Source: Candidatus Aegiribacteria sp. (GTDB lineage: Bacteria; Fermentibacterota; Fermentibacteria; Fermentibacterales; JCC-6). From it: a stretch of 6,480 nucleotides of DNA. Under the pieces are notes generated by a model. The model searched no databases. It was not told the origin of the DNA and worked only from the letters and a program-made list of their open reading frames with translations. A program made the translations under genes and the position numbers. Shown piece after piece: positions 1 to 6,396 of the stretch. The stretch covers positions 1 to 6,480 of the forward strand of contig DAOWNO010000122.1 of the NCBI GenBank assembly GCA_030642525.1. The letters run 5' to 3'. The stretch's first letter is position 1. Every line of letters begins with the position of its first letter.

Positions 1-1111
1 GTTCATAGATAAGTACTTTTTCAACAAATATCTCAGCCTCCAAAATGCTGTTGACGGAGGCCCTGCCCACCCATAGATCCGGATGCCAGTCAAGGTTATC
101 ATCCCACTCACCCCATAGGCCGTTGAGGTTGCTGTCCCAATTATCCAGTCCGGGTTGAGTATCGTTATTGTCCGAATAATATAGATCAGATGGAAGGAAT
201 TCCTCTCTGTTTCTTGGATAGGTGAACCTTGCTTCGAGAATGTCATTGTCACCAACCAGAAGAACGAAATCAGTTCCCTCACTAACGCAATCGGTCAGGA
301 AGGCCCTTATACTCTGCTGCAGATCGACAAAGGGATACTGGCCCGCGATCCAGTCGGTTGTGTAAATCTTGGCTGGAATACCCTTCGCCGTCTTCCAGTC
401 CGCCAGTTCCTGCATGGATGTCTGATACTCAGGTACGGTTATTACTACGTACTGCCCGAACTCCAGTTGCCCCGGCTCCACAATTACCGCGCCGGATGAG
501 CTGACCGCTTCCGGATTTAGAACCATGCTTCTCAGAACATTTTGTGAATTGTCCTCGCTCCAACGGGTTCTTATATGAACCGGACACCATGCGGGGTCAT
601 CCTCCATAGACACCAGCAGTTCTGCGCTGATCAGGGCTCTTATCTCCCCGGTGGAAGGATTCCACTGAAGAGGTCTCAACCAGCATACTAAAACCGGCAA
701 TCCCCATATCACACCCGATTCCCACTGCTCAAGGCAACGGTTGGGGAAATATGAAGATGAGCTGTAAATGTGTGGATCCGGATTCGGTACATTATCCGAT
801 TGGTCAATAGAACAGATTTGCGGAGTTACCGGAGATATCCAATATCTTGACGGCAGGGTATCATATCTGCAGTTCAAGAGCTGAACATTAACGACCCTGG
901 TCCCGGTGGGAATTGCTGCTCTAAGGGGCATATGAGGAAGCTCCGGTTCACCTTCCATTCCAAGGCAAGGGTATTCCGGAAGCACAATACTCTGATATGT
1001 TCCGTCACTGAGAACCTGGAGTCCCGAATAATCAGGATTCACCTGCAGTGAAATACTGCTTGAGAAAACTGAAAAGGTTATGATTATCACTAAATAGACT
1101 GATGATCTCAT
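1..1111 (-). CDS. gingipain-like (peptidase C25 family) exported cysteine peptidase, N-terminal part; runs off the left edge
   Basis: The reading frame is open for 370 codons from an ATG at 1111 to the window edge. An in-frame TAA at 1133-1135 lies just upstream, so this is the first usable ATG; AAAGGG sits 5 nt before it. Residues 1-22 form a signal peptide (MRSSVYLVIIITFSVFSSS). Residues of about 25-215 resemble the beta-rich propeptide region of C25 proteases. The catalytic-domain N-terminus follows: YVVITVP (221-227), LADWKTAKGIPAKIY (236-250), a strand ending FVLLVGD (282-288), LPSDLYYSD (306-314), an Asp/Asn/Trp-rich loop, and PDLWVGR (344-350). These are the landmarks of Peptidase_C25 (gingipain R/K type). 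In that family the catalytic His and Cys come later, so they would lie beyond the left edge and activity cannot be judged. The likely role is an exported or surface endopeptidase. It follows the FG-GAP gene on the same strand by 240 bp and has its own promoter candidate. Family call is by motif reading, not by a search. Confidence 0.82.
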   Translation of the reverse strand, partial: MRSSVYLVIIITFSVFSSSISLQVNPDYSGLQVLSDGTYQSIVLPEYPCLGMEGEPELPHMPLRAAIPTGTRVVNVQLLNCRYDTLPSRYWISPVTPQICSIDQSDNVPNPDPHIYSSSSYFPNRCLEQWESGVIWGLPVLVCWLRPLQWNPSTGEIRALISAELLVSMEDDPAWCPVHIRTRWSEDNSQNVLRSMVLNPEAVSSSGAVIVEPGQLEFGQYVVITVPEYQTSMQELADWKTAKGIPAKIYTTDWIAGQYPFVDLQQSIRAFLTDCVSEGTDFVLLVGDNDILEARFTYPRNREEFLPSDLYYSDNNDTQPGLDNWDSNLNGLWGEWDDNLDWHPDLWVGRASVNSILEAEIFVEKVLIYE

Positions 1112-1166
1112 TATACCCTTTAAGTGCTTTTCTTATCCCTCGAACCTCGATTTCTCCAACTGAACT

Positions 1167-1196
1167 GATATACTGCCTGCCGCTCTGCCAAGTCAA
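1167..1196 (-). promoter_or_regulatory. candidate sigma70-type promoter of the C25 peptidase gene
   Basis: On the minus strand TTGACT (1191-1196) is followed after 18 nt by TATATC (1167-1172). These match 5/6 and 4/6 of the -35 and -10 consensus. Transcription would start near 1160, giving a leader of about 50 nt. The TATATCAGTTCAGT stretch faintly recalls the TATTCTAATTCAGT of the paired promoters at 3176-3343 (10 of 14), but no dyad follows it. Assigned by eye. Confidence 0.4.
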
Positions 1197-1351
1197 TTCC
1201 ATGGATGCTTGAATGCTGCTTTCATGAGATACTTTAGTACCGGAACATACACTCATTTTCAAGGATAATCCGAACCTCTTATCTGGAAGAAAATCTCAGT
1301 TCCAGCAGATTCCTCATCAGTTCAGTCTTCTGTATTCCAATCAAAGGACCG

Positions 1352-3055
1352 CTACCTGATCAGTATCATCTCCCTTGTTGAAGCGGAAGATCCGGTTTCA
1401 AGCCGGTAAAGGTATACACCAGGCGAAACTTCAGCACCGGAAGAAGTTCTGCCGTCCCATATCACCGAATGGTCTCCCGAACACTGAATCTCATCAACAA
1501 GTGTTATTACAAGTTTCCCGGAAATATCATACACTCTGAGTGTTACATTTTCCGATCCCTGCGTCTGGTAACAGATAACAGATGAACTGTTGAACGGATT
1601 CGGTCTGTTCTGGGAGAGATTAACCGTACCTGTATCGAATATTTTTGGATCCTCGACGATTCCTACACCATCAGTTTCATACAGGCCTGTATTCAGCAGA
1701 CTGTTCCTGAACGTGTCCCATTCAATCAGGCTTGCATCGTAAGTTTCAGGAATATCCCAACAGTAAAGATTATTATTCATCGCACCGATAAGTATTTCTA
1801 TATCTCCGTCCTGATCCAGATCGGTCAGGGTTGGTGACGACCTTGACCATCCGGTGTAAAGAGGAAACCATGGCAGAAGTGAACCATCATGATGCCAGAT
1901 AAAGAGGCCGGCATATGTTCCGGCAGTTATCTCCATGTCACCGTCGCCGTCAACATCTCCCAGAGCAGGTGTACCCTGCGCAAAAGCTCCGGTAGTTCCG
2001 GTTGACTGGGGCCAGCCGGTTACTACAGTACCGTCGTGATGCCATACATATACATTGTTATGGGCTGAACCGCAGACTATTTCCAGGTCGCCATCACCGT
2101 CGATATCTCCAATTGAAGGTGAGCTGTGCTGTATACTGCCGCCACCCATGTTCTTGGGCCAGCCGGTCACTGCCGTACCATCGTGGTGCACACCGTATAC
2201 CCGTTCTGCTGAAGTGGCTATAAAGATTTCCAGGTCACCGTCGTTATCGACATCAGCCATTGTCGGCGATGCCTCTATAAACCCTGACAGCTGCACAGGC
2301 CACCCGTTAACGGTTGTACCGTCAGCGTGCCATGCAAGCAGCGTCTGATTTTCTCTTCCAGCAGTGATGATTTCCAGATCACCATCGTTGTCTATGTCAC
2401 CCACCGCAGGAGTGGCATGGACAGCGTATTGATCCACATCAAGTACGGGCCATCCTTCGAAAAGAGTTCCGTCATGATGAAAAACATATACGCGGGCTTC
2501 TATATAGTCATTGTTGCCATTCAGATCTTTGAATGTACCAATGATCAGTTCCAGGTCTCCATCACCATCCAGATCCGCCATCGTGGGTGAACAGGCCGCG
2601 CCGTCATCATCTCCCAGATATTGAGGCCATCCTGTCTCTAGCGAACCATCCGCTTTGTAAACGTAAAGATCTGAACGCTGACCTGCTATGGCTATCTCCA
2701 ATTCCCCGTCATTGTCTATGTCTCCAACAGCTGCTGTATAGTAAGCGGGACAGCCCAGTGCTACGGGAAAACCACTCATCATGGAACCGTCATGATGGTA
2801 AACATGGAAACTCGTTCCGGAACCGATTAGAACTTCCAGGTCACCATCACCGTCGATATCAACGACCTGCGGACACGATTCACTTGTAGAACCACCTGTA
2901 GCTACCGGGAATCCCGCCTGGTCGGGAGGAGTATCGAACCTGTCATCGGTAGATTGTGTGATCGGACTGATACCTGTTGAAATTGAACCTTTCTGCGCTT
3001 CAGAGGCATTAACTGATGATACTGCAAATACTAGAAACAACACTGATTTCCACAT
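1352..3055 (-). CDS. exported FG-GAP/VCBS-repeat beta-propeller protein with C-terminal sorting domain
   Basis: Complete, 567 residues. A signal peptide spans residues of about 1-18 (MWKSVLFLVFAVSSVNA). Eight FG-GAP/VCBS repeats follow, each with a calcium-loop DxDxDGDxE-type motif beginning at D66, D112, D161, D220, D268, D317, D367 and D412, and most with a downstream HHDG...GWP strand. Spacing is 45-50 residues except after D161, where an insertion (about 175-187) makes it 59. Such repeats normally fold as one beta-propeller used for binding or adhesion; no catalytic domain is seen. Residues of about 479-567 are a FlgD-like/type IX-like sorting domain: NRPNPFN (483-489), LRVYDISGKLV, then SPGVYLYRLETG and a final MILIR. 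The start is supported by GGAGG 4 nt upstream. It is transcribed divergently from the 492-residue propeller gene and shares a promoter design with it. Ligand and function are unknown. Confidence 0.9.
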   Translation of the reverse strand: MWKSVLFLVFAVSSVNASEAQKGSISTGISPITQSTDDRFDTPPDQAGFPVATGGSTSESCPQVVDIDGDGDLEVLIGSGTSFHVYHHDGSMMSGFPVALGCPAYYTAAVGDIDNDGELEIAIAGQRSDLYVYKADGSLETGWPQYLGDDDGAACSPTMADLDGDGDLELIIGTFKDLNGNNDYIEARVYVFHHDGTLFEGWPVLDVDQYAVHATPAVGDIDNDGDLEIITAGRENQTLLAWHADGTTVNGWPVQLSGFIEASPTMADVDNDGDLEIFIATSAERVYGVHHDGTAVTGWPKNMGGGSIQHSSPSIGDIDGDGDLEIVCGSAHNNVYVWHHDGTVVTGWPQSTGTTGAFAQGTPALGDVDGDGDMEITAGTYAGLFIWHHDGSLLPWFPLYTGWSRSSPTLTDLDQDGDIEILIGAMNNNLYCWDIPETYDASLIEWDTFRNSLLNTGLYETDGVGIVEDPKIFDTGTVNLSQNRPNPFNSSSVICYQTQGSENVTLRVYDISGKLVITLVDEIQCSGDHSVIWDGRTSSGAEVSPGVYLYRLETGSSASTREMILIR

Positions 3056-3175
3056 ACTTCCTCCATATAAACTCTGACCTTATGTACTGCTGCAACACTT
3101 GTCCGCTGCAATTTCATAATGCTCAGTATATTTTGTAACCAGTAATATTTACCGTTCCGTCTATTCATTAACAAT

Positions 3176-3203
3176 TTCTTATTCAGATAATACTGAATAA
3201 GAA
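3176..3203. promoter_or_regulatory. dyad over the minus promoter start site (putative operator, copy 1)
   Basis: A perfect 11-bp inverted repeat, TTCTTATTCAG / CTGAATAAGAA, with a 6-bp centre. On the minus strand it begins inside the -10 box and spans the predicted start site. This placement suits a repressor operator better than an RNA hairpin, because the outer arm would not be transcribed. It matches copy 2 at 3316-3343. Confidence 0.6.
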
Positions 3204-3228
3204 TAGTATATTCATTCATTCTCGTCAA
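3200..3228 (-). promoter_or_regulatory. promoter of the FG-GAP protein gene (member of a twin promoter pair)
   Basis: Minus-strand TTGACG (3223-3228), a 17-nt spacer (3206-3222) and TATTCT (3200-3205). The expected start is near 3193, giving a leader of about 138 nt. The same -10 hexamer and spacer length occur in the divergent plus-strand promoter at 3291-3319, which supports both assignments. Confidence 0.65.
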
Positions 3229-3243
3229 GTAGTCATGCGGAAT

Positions 3244-3255
3244 TAATTCAGTATT
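3244..3255 (+). repeat. extra half-site TAATTCAGTATT between the divergent promoters
   Basis: This 12-bp sequence is identical to 3319-3330, which is the left arm and centre of dyad copy 2, but here the second arm is missing. It lies between the two -35 boxes (3223-3228 and 3291-3296), where a bound regulator could contact both promoters. The minus-strand dyad contains the same core, ATTCAGTATT, at 3189-3198. Confidence 0.5.
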
Positions 3256-3290
3256 CCCCGGGTCATTCTGATTCACTGAAGAACTGTTGC

Positions 3291-3319
3291 TTGACAGGAA
3301 TAAGTACATGCATTATTCT
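3291..3319 (+). promoter_or_regulatory. promoter of the 492-residue propeller gene (member of a twin promoter pair)
   Basis: TTGACA (3291-3296, perfect -35), a 17-nt spacer (3297-3313) and TATTCT (3314-3319). The expected start is near 3326, giving a leader of about 110 nt before the ATG at 3437. A second TTGACA at 3355-3360 has no acceptable -10 at the right distance. Confidence 0.7.
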
Positions 3320-3343
3320 AATTCAGTATTGTTTGAATTAGGA
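3316..3343. promoter_or_regulatory. dyad over the plus promoter start site (putative operator, copy 2)
   Basis: CTAATTCA (3318-3325) and TGAATTAG (3334-3341) form a perfect 8-bp inverted repeat around GTATTGTT. One wobble and one more pair extend it outward. It overlaps the -10 box and the predicted start, exactly as copy 1 does on the other strand. Relative to copy 1, an A-T pair has become T-A with both arms changed, so symmetry is preserved. Confidence 0.6.
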
Positions 3344-3436
3344 ACCTGCTGATATTGACAGAACAGAAATAACCTCGGGATTCCTGCTTGAGTCAGTGAA
3401 ATATGGATGAGGCAGGGTATGTAAGGAGTTTGAAAA

Positions 3437-4915
3437 ATGATGAAATCCGGGAAAAGTATCTGTATTCTTACAGCGCTGCTCATTGCCGGTCTCACGCACG
3501 GTCAGCAGCCGGACACGCTCTGGACCAATTATTTCGGTGGATGGCTCTGGGCCTATGCCTATGACGTTCGAGCCACGGATGATGGCGGTTTCATTACTGT
3601 TGGTTTGTCAAATTCCTACATCAGTGGTTCAATATATCTTCAGGTTTATCTTGTAAAGACAAATGGCGATGGAGATATGCTCTGGTACAAAATCATCGGA
3701 CCGGAGTACAGCGACAGAGGGTACTCGATACAGATAACCGCAGACGGTGGCTATATCATTACCGGCAGCAGTGAAGAGCATACCAGTTCTGGCGGGCTGG
3801 ATGTCTATCTGATCCGAACCGATTGCAATGGAGATACTCTCTGGACAAGAACCTATGGAGGTTCCCTGAACGATGAGGGTGAAGCAGTGGTGATTACCCC
3901 TGATCATGGATACATGATAGCCGGGTATACAAATTCTTACGGAGCAGGTAACAAGGACTTCTATCTTATACGGACTGATTCCAGCGGTGACACTCTCTGG
4001 ACAAGAACCTATGGAGGAGCGGGTGATGATCTGGCATGGTCGGCAGCAGCAGTCCCGGACGGCGGGTTTATTGTTTCAGGCAGAACAGCATCATCGGGCG
4101 CGGGCAGCTGGGATGTCTGGCTGATTCGAATCGATGATGACGGAGACATGATCTGGAACAGGACTTTCGGCGGGGGTGGCTGGGATTCGGGTAAGGAAGT
4201 GCTATGCACAGCGGACGGCGGATTTATCGTTAACGGGTATACAATGTCATCAGGTGCCGGTCAGACAGATTACTATATGCTGAAGACTGATGCTTCCGGC
4301 AATCTTCTGTGGTCACATACTTATGGTGGGAGTAATTATGATAATGGTACATCTATTCTTCAGCTTCCGGGTGGCGGCTACCTTCTGGGCGGATATACCA
4401 AATCTTTCGGGGACACCGACGGTGATTTCTGGATAATCAGAACTGACGCAAATGGTGACAGTCTCTGGAGTCAAATCTATGGTGGTTCAGGAATTGAGAA
4501 TCTTAACGGGATGGATCTGACCCTTGACGGCGGGTACATCCTTACAGGTAAGACTACCTCACTCGGCAGTTCCTCATCAGTCTGGCTTGTTCGTATTGCG
4601 GAGGATTTCACCTGTATTGAAGAGTCAGAAGATCTGGGAAACATTTCATCCGGGCTGCATTTTTCTACGGTGACACCGAATCCGGTTCTTTCACACATGT
4701 CGTTTGATCTGAATACAATGGTTTCCGGATCTGCCGATATATCTGTTTATGATCTCTCAGGAAGGCGTGTGGCAGTCATTCACAGCGGTCATCTCATAGA
4801 GGGAGCACACAGTTTCATGTGGGCAGTGCCGCAGACCGTTGGTAACGGTACTTATATAGTAAGGGCATCGTGCGGCGATCTGCTGGCAGTAACAAAGATT
4901 ACCGTTATCAGGTAG
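3437..4915 (+). CDS. exported seven-repeat LW-type beta-propeller protein with C-terminal sorting domain
   Basis: Complete, 492 residues. AAGGAG at 3423-3428 lies 8 nt before the ATG at 3437; a second ATG at 3440 is possible but less well spaced. A signal peptide spans residues of about 1-23 (hydrophobic CILTALLIAGLTHG). Seven tandem repeats begin at DTLW/DMLW-type motifs at residues 26, 80, 133, 185, 237, 289 and 341, with periods of 54, 53 and then 52. The general form is xLWxxTYGG...A...DGGYIxxGxTxSxGxGxxDxxLIRTDxxG. This suggests a seven-bladed propeller; no catalytic motif is seen. Residues of about 408-492 form a type IX-like sorting domain: TPNPV (413-417), ISVYDLSGRRVAV, GTYIVRA and a final TVIR. 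A role as surface-displayed or secreted binding protein is inferred; the ligand is unknown. It is divergent from, and probably co-regulated with, the FG-GAP gene. Confidence 0.88.
   Translation: MMKSGKSICILTALLIAGLTHGQQPDTLWTNYFGGWLWAYAYDVRATDDGGFITVGLSNSYISGSIYLQVYLVKTNGDGDMLWYKIIGPEYSDRGYSIQITADGGYIITGSSEEHTSSGGLDVYLIRTDCNGDTLWTRTYGGSLNDEGEAVVITPDHGYMIAGYTNSYGAGNKDFYLIRTDSSGDTLWTRTYGGAGDDLAWSAAAVPDGGFIVSGRTASSGAGSWDVWLIRIDDDGDMIWNRTFGGGGWDSGKEVLCTADGGFIVNGYTMSSGAGQTDYYMLKTDASGNLLWSHTYGGSNYDNGTSILQLPGGGYLLGGYTKSFGDTDGDFWIIRTDANGDSLWSQIYGGSGIENLNGMDLTLDGGYILTGKTTSLGSSSSVWLVRIAEDFTCIEESEDLGNISSGLHFSTVTPNPVLSHMSFDLNTMVSGSADISVYDLSGRRVAVIHSGHLIEGAHSFMWAVPQTVGNGTYIVRASCGDLLAVTKITVIR
3836..4017 (+). 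repeat. 26-bp exact direct repeat within the propeller gene (3836-3861 and 3992-4017)
   Basis: Both copies encode TLWTRTYGG in the same frame, 156 bp (52 codons) apart, which is exactly one protein repeat. Other repeats in the gene are much more diverged at DNA level. This points to recent duplication or gene conversion between repeats 3 and 4. Confidence 0.85.
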
Positions 4916-5167
4916 AGGTTTAATTACATCCGGGGAGATCACGTTCGCTTCTGTTATGTAGAAAATTCCAGGAAGCATATACATGGACTACTGTGAACTG
5001 GATTATGCAGAGGCAAGAGGAATTAACCTGCAGATATAAAACGGCATCGTTACGGACTGCCGGATTTGAAGCGGTGATAAGCGTCCGGAGGAGCAGGCCG
5101 CATGGAACGGATCACTATAAGCGGTTTCTCGGAGGATTTCCGATCTCGCTCATTCCGAATACTCGGT
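4916..5167. other. non-coding or eroded stretch with nothing recognisable
   Basis: I see no believable gene on either strand, no clear factor-independent terminator after the gene ending at 4915, and no RNA gene. The one open frame, on the plus strand at 4993-5229, has no recognisable motif and overlaps the minus-strand remnants. The stretch lies beyond the break in the nucleotidyltransferase-like remnant, so it may be the site of the deletion that truncated it. Confidence 0.45.
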
Positions 5168-5254
5168 TCAATCACCCAATACTGCATCAAAGCCGGCATC
5201 ATCAAAGGCTTTTGCAACAGGTTCTGTAGCTTTTAGTATGTCAGGATCTTTCAC
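5168..5254 (-). pseudogene. truncated N-terminus of a probable AbiEii-like nucleotidyltransferase
   Basis: Starting at GTG (5252-5254), 28 codons read MKDPDILKATEPVAKAFDDA, then GFDAVLGD, then TGA at 5168-5170. The form 'DxLLxATxPVxxALxxAGIxYxxGG' is how many AbiEii-like/DUF6036-like nucleotidyltransferases begin, with GGSxASSxxG next. Here the frame stops exactly where GGS would occur, and no later nucleotidyltransferase motif (such as DxD) is visible further along. The GTG overlaps the TGA of the upstream remnant by 4 bp (GTGA), the signature of a translationally coupled pair. It is too short to be functional. The family call is inferred from 28 residues plus the partner's character. Confidence 0.45.
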
Positions 5255-5489
5255 AATGACCGGGTTCTCATATATTCCCGGAGAAGTCCTGCTAATTTTT
5301 CTCCATATTGATAGGCAACGAATTTGTAATTCAATTCTTTTTTACTAAGAGCTGGATTGGCTCTCATGATTGCGCGACGAGACAGCTTTATAGCACTCTG
5401 GAAATTCTTTCAGATATGCTCTGCATGCGAATTAAAGAAATCAGAACTGCTTCCATTTCGGGACAGGTGTCTCGGGACTGTGTTATCAC
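5251..5489 (-). pseudogene. frameshifted small helical protein, first gene of a nucleotidyltransferase-linked pair
   Basis: The first segment begins at GTG (5487-5489): MITQSRDTCPEMEAVLISLI continues to SERISRVL and stops at TAA (5388-5390). The second segment, in another frame, continues from about 5410: SAIKLSRRAIMRANPALSKK, then ELNYKFVAYQYGEKLAGLLR and EYM, ending at TGA (5251-5253). Joined across 5388-5410 they give about 79 residues resembling small hypothetical proteins of the form '(D)TSPEMEALL...LSRRAIRRANPDLSEEEL...YGEELA', which commonly precede AbiEii-like nucleotidyltransferases. Restoring the frame needs one extra base, so a 1-bp deletion is the simplest cause. The biochemical role of this family is not known to me. 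A real frameshift, rather than a sequencing error, is favoured by the truncation of its partner. Confidence 0.5.
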
Positions 5490-5675
5490 TATTCTGTTTT
5501 CTTTTTCTCAGTTTCTTCAACTTAATACAAGGATACTGCCGGAAATATTCCCGGTCAACGTCTTCACTGGTGAAAGTTCATCCACTTCATTGAGAAGCTT
5601 GCACAGAATCGTCTTTTCAGCTCTGCTGGATTCGGATATCATAATCAGAATATGGTGGTATAGAACCTAAGTGTC

Positions 5676-6164
5676 GCAAGTGGAGTCCGCCCCCATACGC
5701 AAGGGTTGTTGTTGAACATCGACGGCTGGGGTATTTTTCATGGATTGTTTTTCGTACCGAGGACAGTACACAGGAGGATTCGCGTAAGCAGCGGGGCGGT
5801 TGTAGCCCAGAATAGAAGCTTTCCAGGTATCAGGGACATCCATGCCATACTCTTTACATTCTTCATGGTTTCTCTGGCCTGGTTACTCTTCCGGGCTCCT
5901 TCCATCCCTTTCGCCATTTCCTTCATGGGAATGATATTCAGTAATCCGTACATTCCAGGTTCAGATCATTTCGGCAACTGGCCGCTGATGATCGCCTGTA
6001 TAGGACTCTTTGTCATAGAATGGTTCCAGCGAAGGAGAAAACATCGGATGGATATTGCCTTCATGCCTGTTGCCGCAAGGTAGTCGATCTATTACCTATC
6101 GGTTCTGATCCTGATATTCTTTGGTGATTTCGGGGGCAGAAACTTCAGCTACGCTGAATTCTGA
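5676..6164 (+). pseudogene. C-terminal remnant of an MBOAT-family O-acyltransferase (AlgI/DltB-like)
   Basis: MBOAT proteins are polytopic membrane acyltransferases of about 450-500 residues that acetylate exopolysaccharides or cell-wall polymers. Only the last third is present. WGIFHGLFF (near 5727-5753) matches the conserved 'WGxxHGLF' segment. It is followed by the helices ILFTFFMVSLAWLLFRAPSI (the family's 'TFxxVxxAWxxFRA') and ACIGLFVIEWFQRRRKH. An in-frame TAG at 6081-6083 interrupts it, but the same frame continues SIYYLSVLILIFFGDFGG and ends at TGA 6162-6164, corresponding to the usual '(R)W.IYY......FG' terminal helix. The TAG stands where Trp (TGG) is expected. Upstream of about 5676 the frame has stops and no catalytic-His region is found (the conserved SGLWHG segment appears eroded into SGVRPH). 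The gene is truncated at its 5' end and broken by a nonsense codon. Confidence 0.72.
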
Positions 6165-6166
6165 CG

Positions 6167-6223
6167 ATGAAAAGAATCGTTACTTTTTCCATTCGGATTA
6201 CCAGATTCATCAATGTAGAATAG
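6167..6223 (+). pseudogene. possible N-terminal stub of the MBOAT partner gene
   Basis: An ATG 2 nt after the MBOAT stop opens 18 codons, MKRIVTFSIRITRFINVE, ending in TAG at 6221-6223. MBOAT acyltransferase genes are often followed at once by a membrane-anchored SGNH/AlgJ-like partner with a basic-hydrophobic N-terminus, and the spacing fits. The stretch is too short to identify, so this rests mainly on position. Confidence 0.2.
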
Positions 6224-6340
6224 ATACATTATGATCCCCTGAATAGAAGAAAGGCGATCGGGTGAGGTATAACCTCATCAAGTTGCATAAGGCAACCCTC
6301 CCAACCGCATATTTAATCTACTGGAAGCCCTGAACGATGT

Positions 6341-6380
6341 AAAACTTTACGACCCCCGGGAGGGTTGGGGCCCGGGGGTC
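6341..6380 (-). terminator. factor-independent terminator of the rRNA operon
   Basis: GACCCCCGGG (6351-6360) and CCCGGGGGTC (6371-6380) form a perfect 10-bp GC-rich stem with a 10-nt loop. On the minus strand the stem is followed by GTAAAGTTTTAC, a short interrupted T tract. It lies 16 nt beyond the approximate 5S 3' end, where an rRNA operon terminator is expected. Confidence 0.8.
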
Positions 6381-6396
6381 TTCTTCGCGAAATTTA

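Noticed and set aside
1032..1262. 76-codon minus-strand open frame overlapping the start of the C25 gene
   Set aside because: It overlaps the signal-peptide region of the C25 gene in another frame, covers the candidate promoter, and has no recognisable motif.
1283..1305. Hairpin CTGGAA/TTCCAG after the FG-GAP gene as a terminator
   Set aside because: The stem is only 6 bp with an 11-nt loop and no T tract follows on the minus strand.
2002..2889. Several plus-strand open frames opposite the FG-GAP gene
   Set aside because: They are shadows produced by the repetitive calcium-loop codons of the real minus-strand gene and have no motifs of their own.
3031..3309. 92-codon minus-strand open frame across the divergent promoter region
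   Set aside because: It covers both promoters and both dyads and has no protein motif. Its end overlaps the signal-peptide codons of the FG-GAP gene, so it is a chance frame.
3355..3360. Second TTGACA in the leader of the 492-residue propeller gene
   Set aside because: No acceptable -10 hexamer occurs 16-18 nt downstream; the promoter at 3291-3319 is far better.
5517..5642. 41-codon minus-strand open frame beginning MISESSRAEKTILCKLLNEV
   Set aside because: Its composition is plausible for a gene remnant just upstream of the decayed cassette, but I recognise no family and see no ribosome binding site. Too weak to list.
5308..5670. 120-codon plus-strand open frame
   Set aside because: The minus strand here encodes recognisable protein segments (SAIKLSRRAIMRANP and the DTCPEMEA segment). 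The plus frame has no motif and no ribosome binding site.
6261..6279. 8-bp hairpin GGTGAGGT / ACCTCATC with a 3-nt loop
   Set aside because: It has one wobble pair and no T tract on either strand, and nothing nearby suggests a role. It could be chance.
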